A stretch of 64,000 bases of DNA from Euborellia annulipes (taxonomy: Eukaryota > Arthropoda > Insecta > Dermaptera > Anisolabididae), in NCBI GenBank assembly GCA_023213315.1, contig JAKCPI010015451.1:1-64000 (forward strand), read 5' to 3'. Position numbers and translations under genes: made by a program. Under the pieces are notes generated by a model, which saw only the letters and a list, made by a program, of their open reading frames with translations, made no database searches and had not been told where the DNA came from. Positions 33,001-40,472 of the stretch are shown here, piece by piece. Numbering within the stretch: position 1 is the first letter of the stretch; each line of letters starts with the position of its first letter.

Positions 33001-33814
33001 GATTTGAAAAAAAAAAAAAAAAAAAAACGGGAAAAATTTTAGAAACCGCGAACGGAGCATGAAAAATTTTTGGTTCCGCAAACGGAACATGTGAAAAAAT
33101 TTGGTCCCGCGAACGGCACATAAAAAAATTTTTGGTCCCGCGGACGAAAAAAATTTAGGGTCTCTAAAAAAAAGGTAAAATAATTTTCCGTTTGGGAAAA
33201 AATTTTTGGTTCCGCGAACGGCACATGAAAAATTTTTTTGTTCCGCGGGTGAGAAAAATTTTGGGTCTCTAAAATAAAGGTAAAATATTTTTCCTTTTTG
33301 GTTCCGCGAAAAACAAAATTTTTCGTAGAAAAACTTTTGAGAACAGGCCCCCCCCGAAAAAAATTTCTATATACGCCTCTGGGGCTGTGCGACGAGTCAC
33401 ACCAGATTACCCCCCCCCCCCGAGAAACACCTCTGGATCCGCCCTTGAGCCAAAGTCCTAATTGTCGCTAATAATATTTAGATTAATATTTTTATCCTTT
33501 TCAAGAAAATCGTTCAAATTAATTGTTCCATTTTTATTTTTTTAAAGGCTATGGAGCAACTTGCCAAAAAAATGGAAGAAAATCTAAAACTGGACGAGAA
33601 TCTCCGGGCTTGTTATCAAGAAATTGACAGTTTAAATAATCAAGTGAACTTTTTCAAATTGGAGTACAGTCGAATGCAGGAACAGCGAACCCGAAACGAG
33701 GCTCGAATTGCTGTACTCGAGAACCAACTCGACAAACAGCCCACGAGAGAAAGGTCCATTACAATTAATTGGAATTTCTATCGGCGTGATAATAATTCTG
33801 ATTCGTTGTTATAA
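26962..33814 (+). CDS. Coiled-coil protein of unknown function (3' exons only)
   Basis: Gene-level entry for four exons: 26,962-27,044, 27,196-27,299, 29,815-30,088 and 33,548-33,814. Joined, they give about 240 residues without a stop until the end: ENALAGLTSNLG..., HQLNSLREELNKS, a basic Ser/Pro-containing linker (NIHPKSPHNSRSK), then a long heptad coiled coil (KEIDALNLQIKEKE ... LLEQQLKE-AMEQLAKKMEENL ... EIDSLNNQVNFFKLE ... IAVLENQLDKQ). Junction phases agree throughout. I do not recognise the family; long coiled coils of this kind occur in centrosomal, motor-adaptor and Golgi proteins. The 5' part of the gene was not found, and must lie in unrecognised exons or upstream of the window. 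The last intron uses a GC donor or is otherwise atypical. Confidence 0.65.
27196..27299 (+). CDS. Coiled-coil gene, internal exon b
   Basis: Strong pyrimidine tract and TTCAG acceptor, donor GGAAA|GTAAGT-type with exon end after GGAA. Encodes NPKSIEKENVIKL...LREELNKSHQQQ; ends in phase 2. Confidence 0.7.
27480..29311. mobile_element. Compound foldback element with tRNA-like heads
   Basis: Three nested inverted-repeat pairs: 27,484-27,583 with 29,215-29,311; about 27,583-27,965 with 28,198-28,605; about 28,605-28,950 with 29,030-29,215. The middle pair carries on each arm a tRNA-like head (GCCGAGGGAGTAAGCG, then TAGTTCTATGC as B-box-like). A different tRNA-like head (GGGTTCGCATCCC) lies in the loop at about 28,965. 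A family A SINE fragment occupies the centre of the middle pair (28,008-28,099). The structure fits an inner foldback inserted into an outer one. Located within an intron of the coiled-coil gene. Confidence 0.65.
28008..28099 (+). mobile_element. 5'-truncated family A SINE in foldback loop
   Basis: AAGTTGCCGATAAGACTGTG and an A-rich tail are recognisable, matching the family A 3' body. Confidence 0.55.
29491..29745. mobile_element. Mariner-like MITE, intact (TA target)
   Basis: 255 bp with inverted ends ATTGGACCCTGTTACGCATT and their complement at the right, continuing inward as GTGTGTCAAGCGCCA. TA at 29,489-29,490 and 29,746-29,747. No transposase. Relative of the interrupted copy at 13,171. 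Confidence 0.8.
29815..30088 (+). CDS. Coiled-coil gene, internal exon c
   Basis: Acceptor TTTTCTAG|A; the first base completes the split Lys codon. Encodes IRFQNVKTDSKQ... and a coiled coil ending QLLEQQLKE. The proposed donor is GAG|GCAAGC, a GC-type 5' splice site; it joins in phase 0 to AMEQLAKK at 33,548 and keeps the heptad register. If not spliced there, the frame reads on for 25 residues (ASKFLLDLRAAGCF...) to a stop at 30,164-30,166, which would be an alternative C-terminus. Confidence 0.65.
30269..30786. mobile_element. Foldback element, nearly perfect arms
   Basis: Arms of about 218 bp (30,269-30,487 and 30,571-30,786) are almost identical in inverted orientation; the spacer is about 80 bp. 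Each arm includes GCACTGA(G/T)GATGGTTTGCG...ACCGAAATAT, the CTGANGAT-stem-GAAA core. Few mismatches between arms imply recent formation or gene conversion. Confidence 0.8.
31685..32298 (+). mobile_element. PIF/Harbinger-like element carrying a MADF ORF
   Basis: 614 bp. Ends GGCCCTACACTATCAAG...GTGTAGGGCC are inverted repeats, flanked by TA (or CTA if the last base is assigned to the target). Subterminal repeats of AAGCGGCTTGATCAA and GCTTGA are unusually dense. The interior encodes a MADF-type protein fragment; PIF/Harbinger elements are known to carry a Myb/MADF-like second ORF alongside the transposase. No transposase is present. Confidence 0.65.
31883..32180 (+). pseudogene. MADF-domain (Adf-1-like DNA-binding) ORF, frameshifted
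   Basis: From an ATG at 31,883 or 31,891 the frame encodes REFISLLIDLYRDCPELWKVKSKDYF, matching the start of the MADF domain (x-LI-x-YR-x-PELW-x-x-K-x-x-Y). Near 32,020 the expected continuation (FNRNKKSGAFEKIVGASF) lies in the +1 frame, so a single-base frameshift breaks the ORF. After it the frames stop quickly. It lies wholly within the TIR element at 31,685-32,298 and is probably transposon-derived DNA-binding protein debris. Confidence 0.65.
32556..32930. mobile_element. Foldback element with CTGATGA...GAAA core
   Basis: Arms 32,556-32,720 and 32,765-32,930 are inverted copies (GAAGGAACCGGAG at the left, its complement at the right). Each arm encodes, in opposite orientation, GTACTGATGATGACCAGGC...GCCGGTCGAAATATTT, the best match in the window to a hammerhead-like catalytic core. 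Confidence 0.75.
32949..33447. mobile_element. hAT-type element with 8-bp target duplication and internal tandem repeat
   Basis: 499 bp with ends CAAGGGCGGATAC and (inverted) ...ATCCGCCCTTG. AGCCAAAG flanks both sides exactly (32,941-32,948; 33,448-33,455), the 8-bp duplication expected of hAT. The interior holds about seven imperfect copies of a ~35-bp unit (TTTTGGTTCCGCGAACGG) at 33,040-33,310, with C runs near each end. No transposase. Confidence 0.85.
33548..33814 (+). CDS. Coiled-coil gene, terminal exon
   Basis: Acceptor TTTTTTAAAG|GCT. Encodes AMEQLAKKMEENLKLDENL...EYSRMQEQRTRNEARIAVLENQLDKQ followed by a short non-coiled tail ending NNSDSLL and a TAA stop. The coiled-coil register continues from exon c. 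AATAAA hexamers at about 33,939 and 34,109 could serve as polyadenylation signals. Confidence 0.65.
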   Translation, partial: AMEQLAKKMEENLKLDENLRACYQEIDSLNNQVNFFKLEYSRMQEQRTRNEARIAVLENQLDKQPTRERSITINWNFYRRDNNSDSLL

Positions 33815-34460
33815 TTAAAAGGTTCTTTTTCATTAGAAAACTTAAAAAAAAAAAGTAAAGTATTGTTTAGAACTTAAAGTTAACTACAGTATTATCAGCG
33901 ATTTTTTTGCTTCCTTTTTGACATTCAGGGAAAGAACAAATAAATGTTGTGACCATTACTTGCTCTTTCCTTAACAAATCTTGTAGTGTATGTTAAGCGT
34001 TTTTTTTAAATTTTATTTTTATTACAGGCCGGGCTTCCGATTGCCGTTTTTTTAATTTAAATCAACAGAAGACAGAAACAAGAAACTGCTTAAAAGCATT
34101 TTAAGTCAATAAACGAATGGGATGTTTATTTTAAATAAAAGGAATTCAAAATTTTTTTTACCAAATAATGTATTTTTTGTTTTTTGATTTTTCTTTCTCT
34201 TTAGATTATTGACGAAGAAAATGAACGGTGTAATTATTTGATTATTGGCTCCCCTCGCGTCATATTGAGTGTGTGTTGAGTTGTATGCCCTTTTTTTTTA
34301 AAATTGGCACACAGACACACAGTCTTCTCTGAAATTTTTCGTGAAAATTGTTTGAAGTTTACTGATGTGGAAGCATTCGTAGCTCAGAACCATCTACCGT
34401 ATATCGCATGGTCAAGTTTGAAACTAAGGGGCTATGGGAAACTAAATATAACTCGACACA

Positions 34461-34552
34461 AAAAATCTGGTGTAACCAGCTCGGTGCACAACTTTCTCTT
34501 ACCGAAGGGTAAGAGAAAGTTGTGTGCTGTGCGCCAGTCACACCAGATTTTT
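34461..34552. repeat. Long perfect-core hairpin (TCTGGTGTGAC ... ACTTTCTCTTACC)
   Basis: AATCTGGTGT...ACAACTTTCTCTTACC, a 5-base loop, then GTAAGAGAAAGTTGT...ACACCAGATT. The central 15-bp stem is perfect. Decayed versions occur at about 8,610, 11,703, 19,829, 25,108, 31,149, 59,077 and 62,109, often at one edge of Rep1; a good second copy is at 50,445-50,536 in the right arm. Confidence 0.75.
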
Positions 34553-34815
34553 ATAATTAAAATATAATGTGCAATTTGTATAGAATAATCTTTAAGAGTG
34601 TAAACATATAATAATTATACAAAAATGTAGTATTTTGAGTTGCCATTGATTTCAATATTTTATTTATTTGATGTTAAATGAAAAAATGATCAAAATGAAA
34701 GTTGTTTTTTTTACAAAGATTTTGTTGAAAAGGGCGAGAGTGAGTTTTGGATCCGCTCAGCACTCCCCTTCACCCCTCTTTAAGCCCTTTGTTTAGGTCC
34801 CTGCTTTGCTAATAT

Positions 34816-35184
34816 TTGAAATCGACCACGACAATTAGATTGATAACGAGATCCGATAAGCTTGGTATTCAGGGGATTGAGATGTTAAAGAATATATATA
34901 ATCTTCTTTTATCAGTTGATTTGCATCAAGTAAAGAATTCTTCTTGTTTTAGCTTCAATACTCCGGAAGGATTAGCCGTGTTTTCCTTTTTGACAACGTT
35001 TCTGGGGGAGCACCACGTAGAGGTTCCTTCCCTGCACCCCAAAATGAAGAAAAAATTAAATTCTTCATTTCTTGTAGAGCATAGGATAAAATTTGCGACG
35101 AAATTTTATTTGTCAACGATGGCGATTGAAGACAATCTGCAATTTAAATTGATGCCTTGTTATAAGTGTATCGGAAAAAGCTGA
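34816..35184 (+). CDS. Unrecognised 122-codon ORF in the left arm
   Basis: Open frame encoding ...IQGIEMLKNIYNLLLSVDLHQVK...EGLAVFSFLTTFLGEHHVEVPSLHPKM... to LMPCYKCIGKS. I do not recognise it. The matching frame in the right arm (minus strand, about 50,191-49,830) is broken by loss of one T in a run, after FSF. It may be a decayed gene copy or chance; the open length and non-repetitive sequence favour a former gene, possibly of a transposon. Confidence 0.3.
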   Translation: MKSTTTIRLITRSDKLGIQGIEMLKNIYNLLLSVDLHQVKNSSCFSFNTPEGLAVFSFLTTFLGEHHVEVPSLHPKMKKKLNSSFLVEHRIKFATKFYLSTMAIEDNLQFKLMPCYKCIGKS

Positions 35185-36255
35185 GCATTTCTTCTTTCGG
35201 TCAAGATGTAATATTAATCTTGATTTGTTAAAACTTGGACAGTGAAATGCAATTGAGATTCTACGTAGATCTTTCAAAGCCGCTAACAAGATAAAGAATA
35301 GATATTTTTTTTAATTAAATAGTTTAGACTTTTAAGTTTCTTATTATACGAAATAAAAGAAATTTTGCTCTAGTACTAATTGATAGTCTAAAAATTCCAA
35401 AAAGGTGTAGAGAAATCAGAAGATGAAGAAACGGATTCTTTTTCGGCTCAAAATTGTTTTATTCATATCGCAGACAAAGGAGGTCACGTGGATATAAATC
35501 CCCGTTACCGGGGTTACTTCAACCATAAAATTCTAATTTTAATTAATTGCTCCAGCTCCAAGTATTTCAAGAAAAATATTCGGATTCAACAGCCTCGAGG
35601 CAGAGTCAAAAAAGAATCCTTTGTTTAAGTTTGTTTACAAAAAAGAACAGAATTTCGGTCACTACTATCAATTAGTAAATTAAAATGGACCAAATTTAAT
35701 GACAAAATGTCTTTTATTTCTATTAGTGAATTTTTTTTTTTTAATCACTTACATCAATAAATGTAAATTCGCAAGGAATTCTTTTCTTCTCGAAAATTGG
35801 TTTATTCTTAATGCCTTCAATATTCATTGGGATGTTGTCTTTTTAGTGACGGCATCAATCTAATAGAAAAATAATCTATTTATATAATTCGATAATGTCC
35901 GTCTCTCTGTCTCATGCTCTATTTATGCAACTTCCCGTTGGAATTTTGAAACGAAATTTGTTATGCTTAAAGAGGACCTTCTAGGGATTACAGGAAAATT
36001 ATTTTCATCCCGAAATTCCTATAAATTTTTGAGTTATTAATTTTCGGCGCGAAGCCCGCCGAATGAAATATCTTTTTATTATATAATTAATATGAGTCTT
36101 CTTCTTCTGTCCTCGCCTAACAACTAAAACAAAAGAGAAAAGAAATATTAATACATCTGCTTATTCATTAAAGAAATCAATGCATTCTATTAATATTGAG
36201 AATTAACGTACCATGTGACTGCTTCTTTGCGCTCAACGATGTCTTGATGTCTAAC

Positions 36256-37590
36256 CTAATGCCCAACAGACTTATTCACGGCTCTTGATTGAATGTACAG
36301 AGAGCAATGCTTAAACGGAATTCAAGTTTGGAAAAAACGCTTCATCACAAGCCTTTGTAATTATGAGCTGGTCAAGATATTCTTGATGATATTTAAGACC
36401 TAGAAGAGAAAAATTGGATATTATTAATTAATATATATCATAGGCGTAGCCAGAAATTTTTGATGGGAGAGGTTCAAGAAAGTTTTTTTATACATTTGAA
36501 AAATTTAAGATTATTTTTGGGTATTTATAAATCATTTTGGTTGTTTTTTTTTATAGCTAGAGTAAATTATTATATAATTAATTTTCTCTCCCTATATGTA
36601 ATATAATTTGTATTATAGAGCTTAAATATCTAATCATGGCTTGAGTCCCATGGGGGGGGGGGGGGGGGTTTGAAACCAAAACCCCCGTGGCTATGCCTAT
36701 GATATATATTAATAGTTAGAAGTAGATATTAAATGTTTCTTTAGAGTTCACTTACATTACTATTAATTTCTTGGGTTCTTTTTAAAAAAAATTCCAAGAG
36801 GTCTCTATTAATGATCTCTTTGAGAAATCTTGTATTTCTGTTATACAATAAATGTGAGATTTTGACATTTAGTGCCTTTAAATACGAGCAAGAGCAAGCA
36901 TCAAACTAAAAGGTAGGAAAAAAAAAAATTAGTTTATTTTGGAATTATTATTAGAAGTGGATTATATAAATATATATATTAATATATCGACGTTCTGATT
37001 AGCAAAGTGCTTAACTTTTCGAAACGAAAAAATTTGAATTACGCTCTTACCCAGTTCAGGGCATAAGGAGAATGATATTTTTCAACAGAATATACAAAAA
37101 AATGATTTTCGAAAAAAAGTGGAGTTGGACAGACACATTTCTACTGAGAGCGTCGATATATATATATATATATTCTGTATTATATCAATAAATGAAATAT
37201 TTACTTGAAGGATCCGCTTGGTTACACTCGCCGAAGGTTGAAGACTCGCCGATCAGCCCCCACGGCCCAACCACCCCACAACTAAAACAAAAAGAGAAGA
37301 GAAATATTAATACAAGTGATGATAAGTGAAAGAAATCAATGCATTCTATTAATATTGATAATTAACGTACCATGTAGACTGCTTCTTTGCGCCCAACGAT
37401 GTCTTGATGTCTAACCTAACGCCCAACAGACTTATTCACGGCTCTTGATTGAATGTACAAGAGAGCAATGCGCAAGAGAACGCAAAGCAAATGTTTATAA
37501 GTAAATAGAGAACTTTCTAATTACGAATAAACAAATGCTTTGAGTTATAATTACGCATTGCTTTTGTGCATTCAAACAAGAGATATGAAC
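36256..37590. other. 1,335-bp segment present only in the left arm
   Basis: In the right arm the equivalent position (48,730/48,731) joins directly. Both ends of the segment read ...AAC, so the right-arm junction shows 3-bp microhomology, which fits a deletion there. The segment contains a second copy (37,279-37,472) of sequence at 36,121-36,310, a hAT-like element (36,439-36,701) and AT repeats. Confidence 0.8.
36439..36701. mobile_element. hAT-like MITE with ATATATAT flanks
   Basis: Ends CATAGGCGTAGCCA and TGGCTATGCCTATG are inverted repeats; a run of about 18 G lies near the right end. ATATATAT flanks both sides, consistent with an 8-bp duplication though the sequence is simple. The GGCGTAGCCA terminus is common among animal hAT MITEs. 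Confidence 0.65.
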
Positions 37591-37836
37591 AAGTCCATCC
37601 CTCTATGGCTCAGATGGCCATCTAACTCTTCAGTGTCGATCCTCTTCTTTCTTGAGACGAACGCGAAACGCGAAACACTCCCGAGAAAGCAGGTGAGCTT
37701 TCATTTCATATATAAATCGGAACGAATCGGGAAAACGCGCCCCAAAACCCCAAGGAAAGTTGAAGAGGAAAAGAAAGAAAGAACCTACAGGGGGATATTC
37801 AGTAGTAGATCAATTAATTTCTGCCCACCTACCTAA
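37540..37836 (+). CDS. Candidate exon/ORF in the left arm, unrecognised
   Basis: A 98-codon frame (SIPLWLRWPSNSSVSILFFLE...) contains a strong donor-like site GAAAGCAG|GTGAGC at about 37,693. The inverted counterpart lies at 48,515-48,790 with identical central sequence. It could be an exon or a conserved spurious frame; there is no family match. Confidence 0.25.
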   Translation: MSYNYALLLCIQTRDMNKSIPLWLRWPSNSSVSILFFLETNAKRETLPRKQVSFHFIYKSERIGKTRPKTPRKVEEEKKERTYRGIFSSRSINFCPPT

Positions 37837-38881
37837 TCAATAAATAATAGCGAGCTAAAGAGCAGAATTAATTGATCAAATGGAGACCGGAGTTAGGAAG
37901 GAAGCCCGAGAAGTACCATACTTAAGATTTGGTTTGGTTGCTCATCTCAGTAAAAGAATGGCGTTGTTTCAAATGCCTGCTGAAAAAAAAAGAACCCTAA
38001 TAGCTAACGACACATCCTAACCAGAACTCCTAACATTTGAAGACATTAAACTCATTCGTTACTGAAACAACCAGCGCAAATCGTCAGCAGAGACTTCCAG
38101 AGGGCTCCAGAGAAAGAAGAAAAATTTCTTTCTCTCACAAATACGAAGCGATGGATAGAGGAATGAATTCTCTTAGTTCTCTTGGAAATTGGTCAAAAGT
38201 GAAATGACACTCTCCTGGGAGTCCCTGCCTAATTATGCGATATTCCTGAATATCGCAAACCTATTGGGGGAGAGAAACAAACAACGAACGACGCCTATGC
38301 CAGTGTGAGATGCCAATTCACAATTCACCTCAATCCAAGAGAACGTCAGAGAACCCTTTGAAGGCCTAAACCCCTTAAAATAAAAACATGCATGCATAAG
38401 CGCAGAGATTTTTATTTATTCGCCCTTCTAAATAACTAATTCTATGTCCTATTTATAAAGAATTGTGTGTATTTAAATAGCTTAAAATTAAATAAACTTA
38501 AAAGTAAGAAGAGGAAGAAATAAAAAAATAGAGAGATAGAACCCCAAATACACACAATCCTTTTGCCTAATTAATATGCTAATAGCTAAGCTCTAAAACA
38601 TTTGAAACGTCTCATAGAAGATGTTGGATGGTTCCCCCGGTGAGAGAGGGACGGCTCCATTCCGTTGAAATCACTTAAAAATAAACCCTACTTACAATTA
38701 TTTAGCTGCTGTACTTCCATTACCATCCCTCTCTTGAATCTGAAAAAGAATCCTGAAAAGATTAGAGAAATAACATCCTAAATAATCCTGCAATCTAACT
38801 AAAATAGACATTTAGGCCGAATTATTAAAAAAATAATACACAATTTTGACAATCTCCTAGCTAGCTTACTCTGCGCTTATG

Positions 38882-39052
38882 CTAAATGTGTATACAGGCC
38901 CTTAAATCCGGGAGTAGCCTCGAAGCTGCCTCGAAGGACTCGTGGACACTGCGCAGTGAATTGTGTAGTCCTCGCACTCCCTCCCTCTGAAGGCAGAAGA
39001 CACCCCCGATGACCGATTCTTCAGATGACGCCTCTTCAAACTGTGATGAAAA
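38882..39052 (-). CDS. Candidate terminal exon of the same gene (left arm)
   Basis: After TTTTCATCACAG on the minus strand, an open frame reads EEASSEESVIGGVFCLQREGVRGLHNSLRSVHESFEAAS...DLRACIHI to a TAG stop. It is compositionally unlike its AT-rich flanks. An exon around 39,125-39,200 (GYAIEIKANYQRLQVQL) probably lies between, but I could not make every phase agree. Confidence 0.35.
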   Translation of the reverse strand, partial: FSSQFEEASSEESVIGGVFCLQREGVRGLHNSLRSVHESFEAASRLLPDLRACIHI

Positions 39053-39249
39053 AAAAATATAGTCATTTTTAGGAATTATAATAATTATATATATATAAAT
39101 GTTAAATTTCATATGTTACTTACTTAACTGCACTTGTAGCCTTTGATAATTGGCCTTTATTTCGATTGCATAGCCATTTAAAAAGTCAGAATCGAGAATC
39201 TTTTAATAAAGCAGAAGAAAAAGCGAAATTCTTTTTGTTCTTCGCTTAC

Positions 39250-39317
39250 TTGTAATAAATAATTTGATCAATTTATAATTGAGAGAAAAATGATCAATCC
39301 CCGCTGCGCTGTCCACT
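39250..39317 (-). CDS. Candidate exon 2 of an unrecognised gene (left arm, intact)
   Basis: TTTACAG|A...ACAA|GTAAGC on the minus strand. Joins the previous exon in phase to read RVDSAAGIDHFSLNYKLIKLFIT. In the right arm the same exon has lost bases, reads FPLN-stop, and the donor has become ACACGTAGC. This makes the left copy the more intact. Confidence 0.35.
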
Positions 39318-39519
39318 CTGTAAATAAAACAAAATTTTACATTAGTTTGTTTAAAATTCTTTAATTCTTTTATTGATTTTATATCTATCTGTGAAGCTGA
39401 AATCTCTATTGTAACTATATTGCAATATATCAGCATATATTTAATTTAAAAATCAATTTCAATCAGAAAAATTTTAAATTCTATTCACCAAATGAAGATA
39501 TTATGGATTTAAAACTGAC

Positions 39520-39622
39520 CTGTGGCGAGACTGTGGAGTTAAATGGACTGGCTTCTCTGCCTCAGCCGGTTCTGACCAACGGACAAAAGTTATCCAGGTA
39601 GGGAGAGAGAGTCGTTCTGGAT
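39520..39622 (-). CDS. Candidate exon 1 of an unrecognised gene (left arm)
   Basis: 103 bp bounded by TTCTTGCAG|AT and CCACAG|GTCAGT on the minus strand. Open frame PERLSLPTWITFVRWSEPAEAEKPVHLTPQSRH. The next candidate exon (39,317-39,250) joins in phase. The identical exon occurs on the plus strand at 46,710-46,812. Confidence 0.4.
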
Positions 39623-40455
39623 CTGCAAGAACAAAAATCAAAGTTTTTAGGAAAATATTTACATATTTGTGCCTATGTAAGAAAGGTATGTGTGTTTGTG
39701 TGATGTTCAAATGAAATATAATATTTGAAGTAAAAATCTAACAAAGAAAATTAAATAGACATAGAAGTTGCAATACCCTTATTTTGCAATACACCTAGTA
39801 TAGTTAAGAGAAAATAAAAATATTGGGGAAAAGTTTATAAGGATTATTGAGAAATTCTATTAAAGATAGGAGTAAAGAGTAGAAAATTTAATTATTTTGT
39901 CTTTGTTGTATTGCAGTTTATTAGTTTTGAAGAGCTATCGGGAAAGCAGTTTCAATTTTTGATGAAAATTTCGCAATATTTGACTGAGCCTCTTTTTCCC
40001 GACAGCTCTTCATTTATTGTCCTATCTACCAAGGAAAAATTCCCAACATCTACCCTCAATTATAAATTTCATGCTAAGCTCATAAGGTAGGCCAATAGAG
40101 GGGACAAATCAAATCAAATAGGGGTTTCCAAAAAGACGAATCGTATAATTGAATGAATGCTCAAAATCAACTTTTATTTTTTACTACATTCATTCAATTA
40201 AAAAGAAATAAAACCTATTTGTCGAAATGTCAAGAAATCCTTTTTCAATGCATGCATTTACAATAAACAAGCCGCGCCGCCACCTTTTAAACTAGCCTTA
40301 GACACATAGTTCCAGACAATTATCATAGACATACAGTTCTGGCTTCTTAAGAAATATAATTATAAATTCCCCCTGGACTCTCCATAAAGGCGTGCAAATT
40401 TCGAAATTAAGGGAAAGGGTGGTCAAACAGAGAGTGGTTGACAGACTGACGAAAA

Positions 40456-40472
40456 TATATATATATATATTT
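40456..40472. repeat. (AT)n tract
   Basis: One of several short AT repeats in the arms; others are at about 41,761-41,783, 44,500-44,527, 44,815-44,831, 45,342-45,359 and 45,838-45,859. Several coincide with the places where the two arms stop matching. Confidence 0.85.

Noticed and set aside
33040..33310. CRISPR-like regularly spaced repeats.
   Set aside because: Eukaryotic context, units are contiguous and imperfect without unique spacers, and they lie inside a hAT element with its target duplication.
39250..39317. A complete gene model across all candidate exons of the palindrome arm.
   Set aside because: Phases between exon 2, the 39.13-39.20 kb block and the last block could not all be reconciled, so only individual candidate exons are given.
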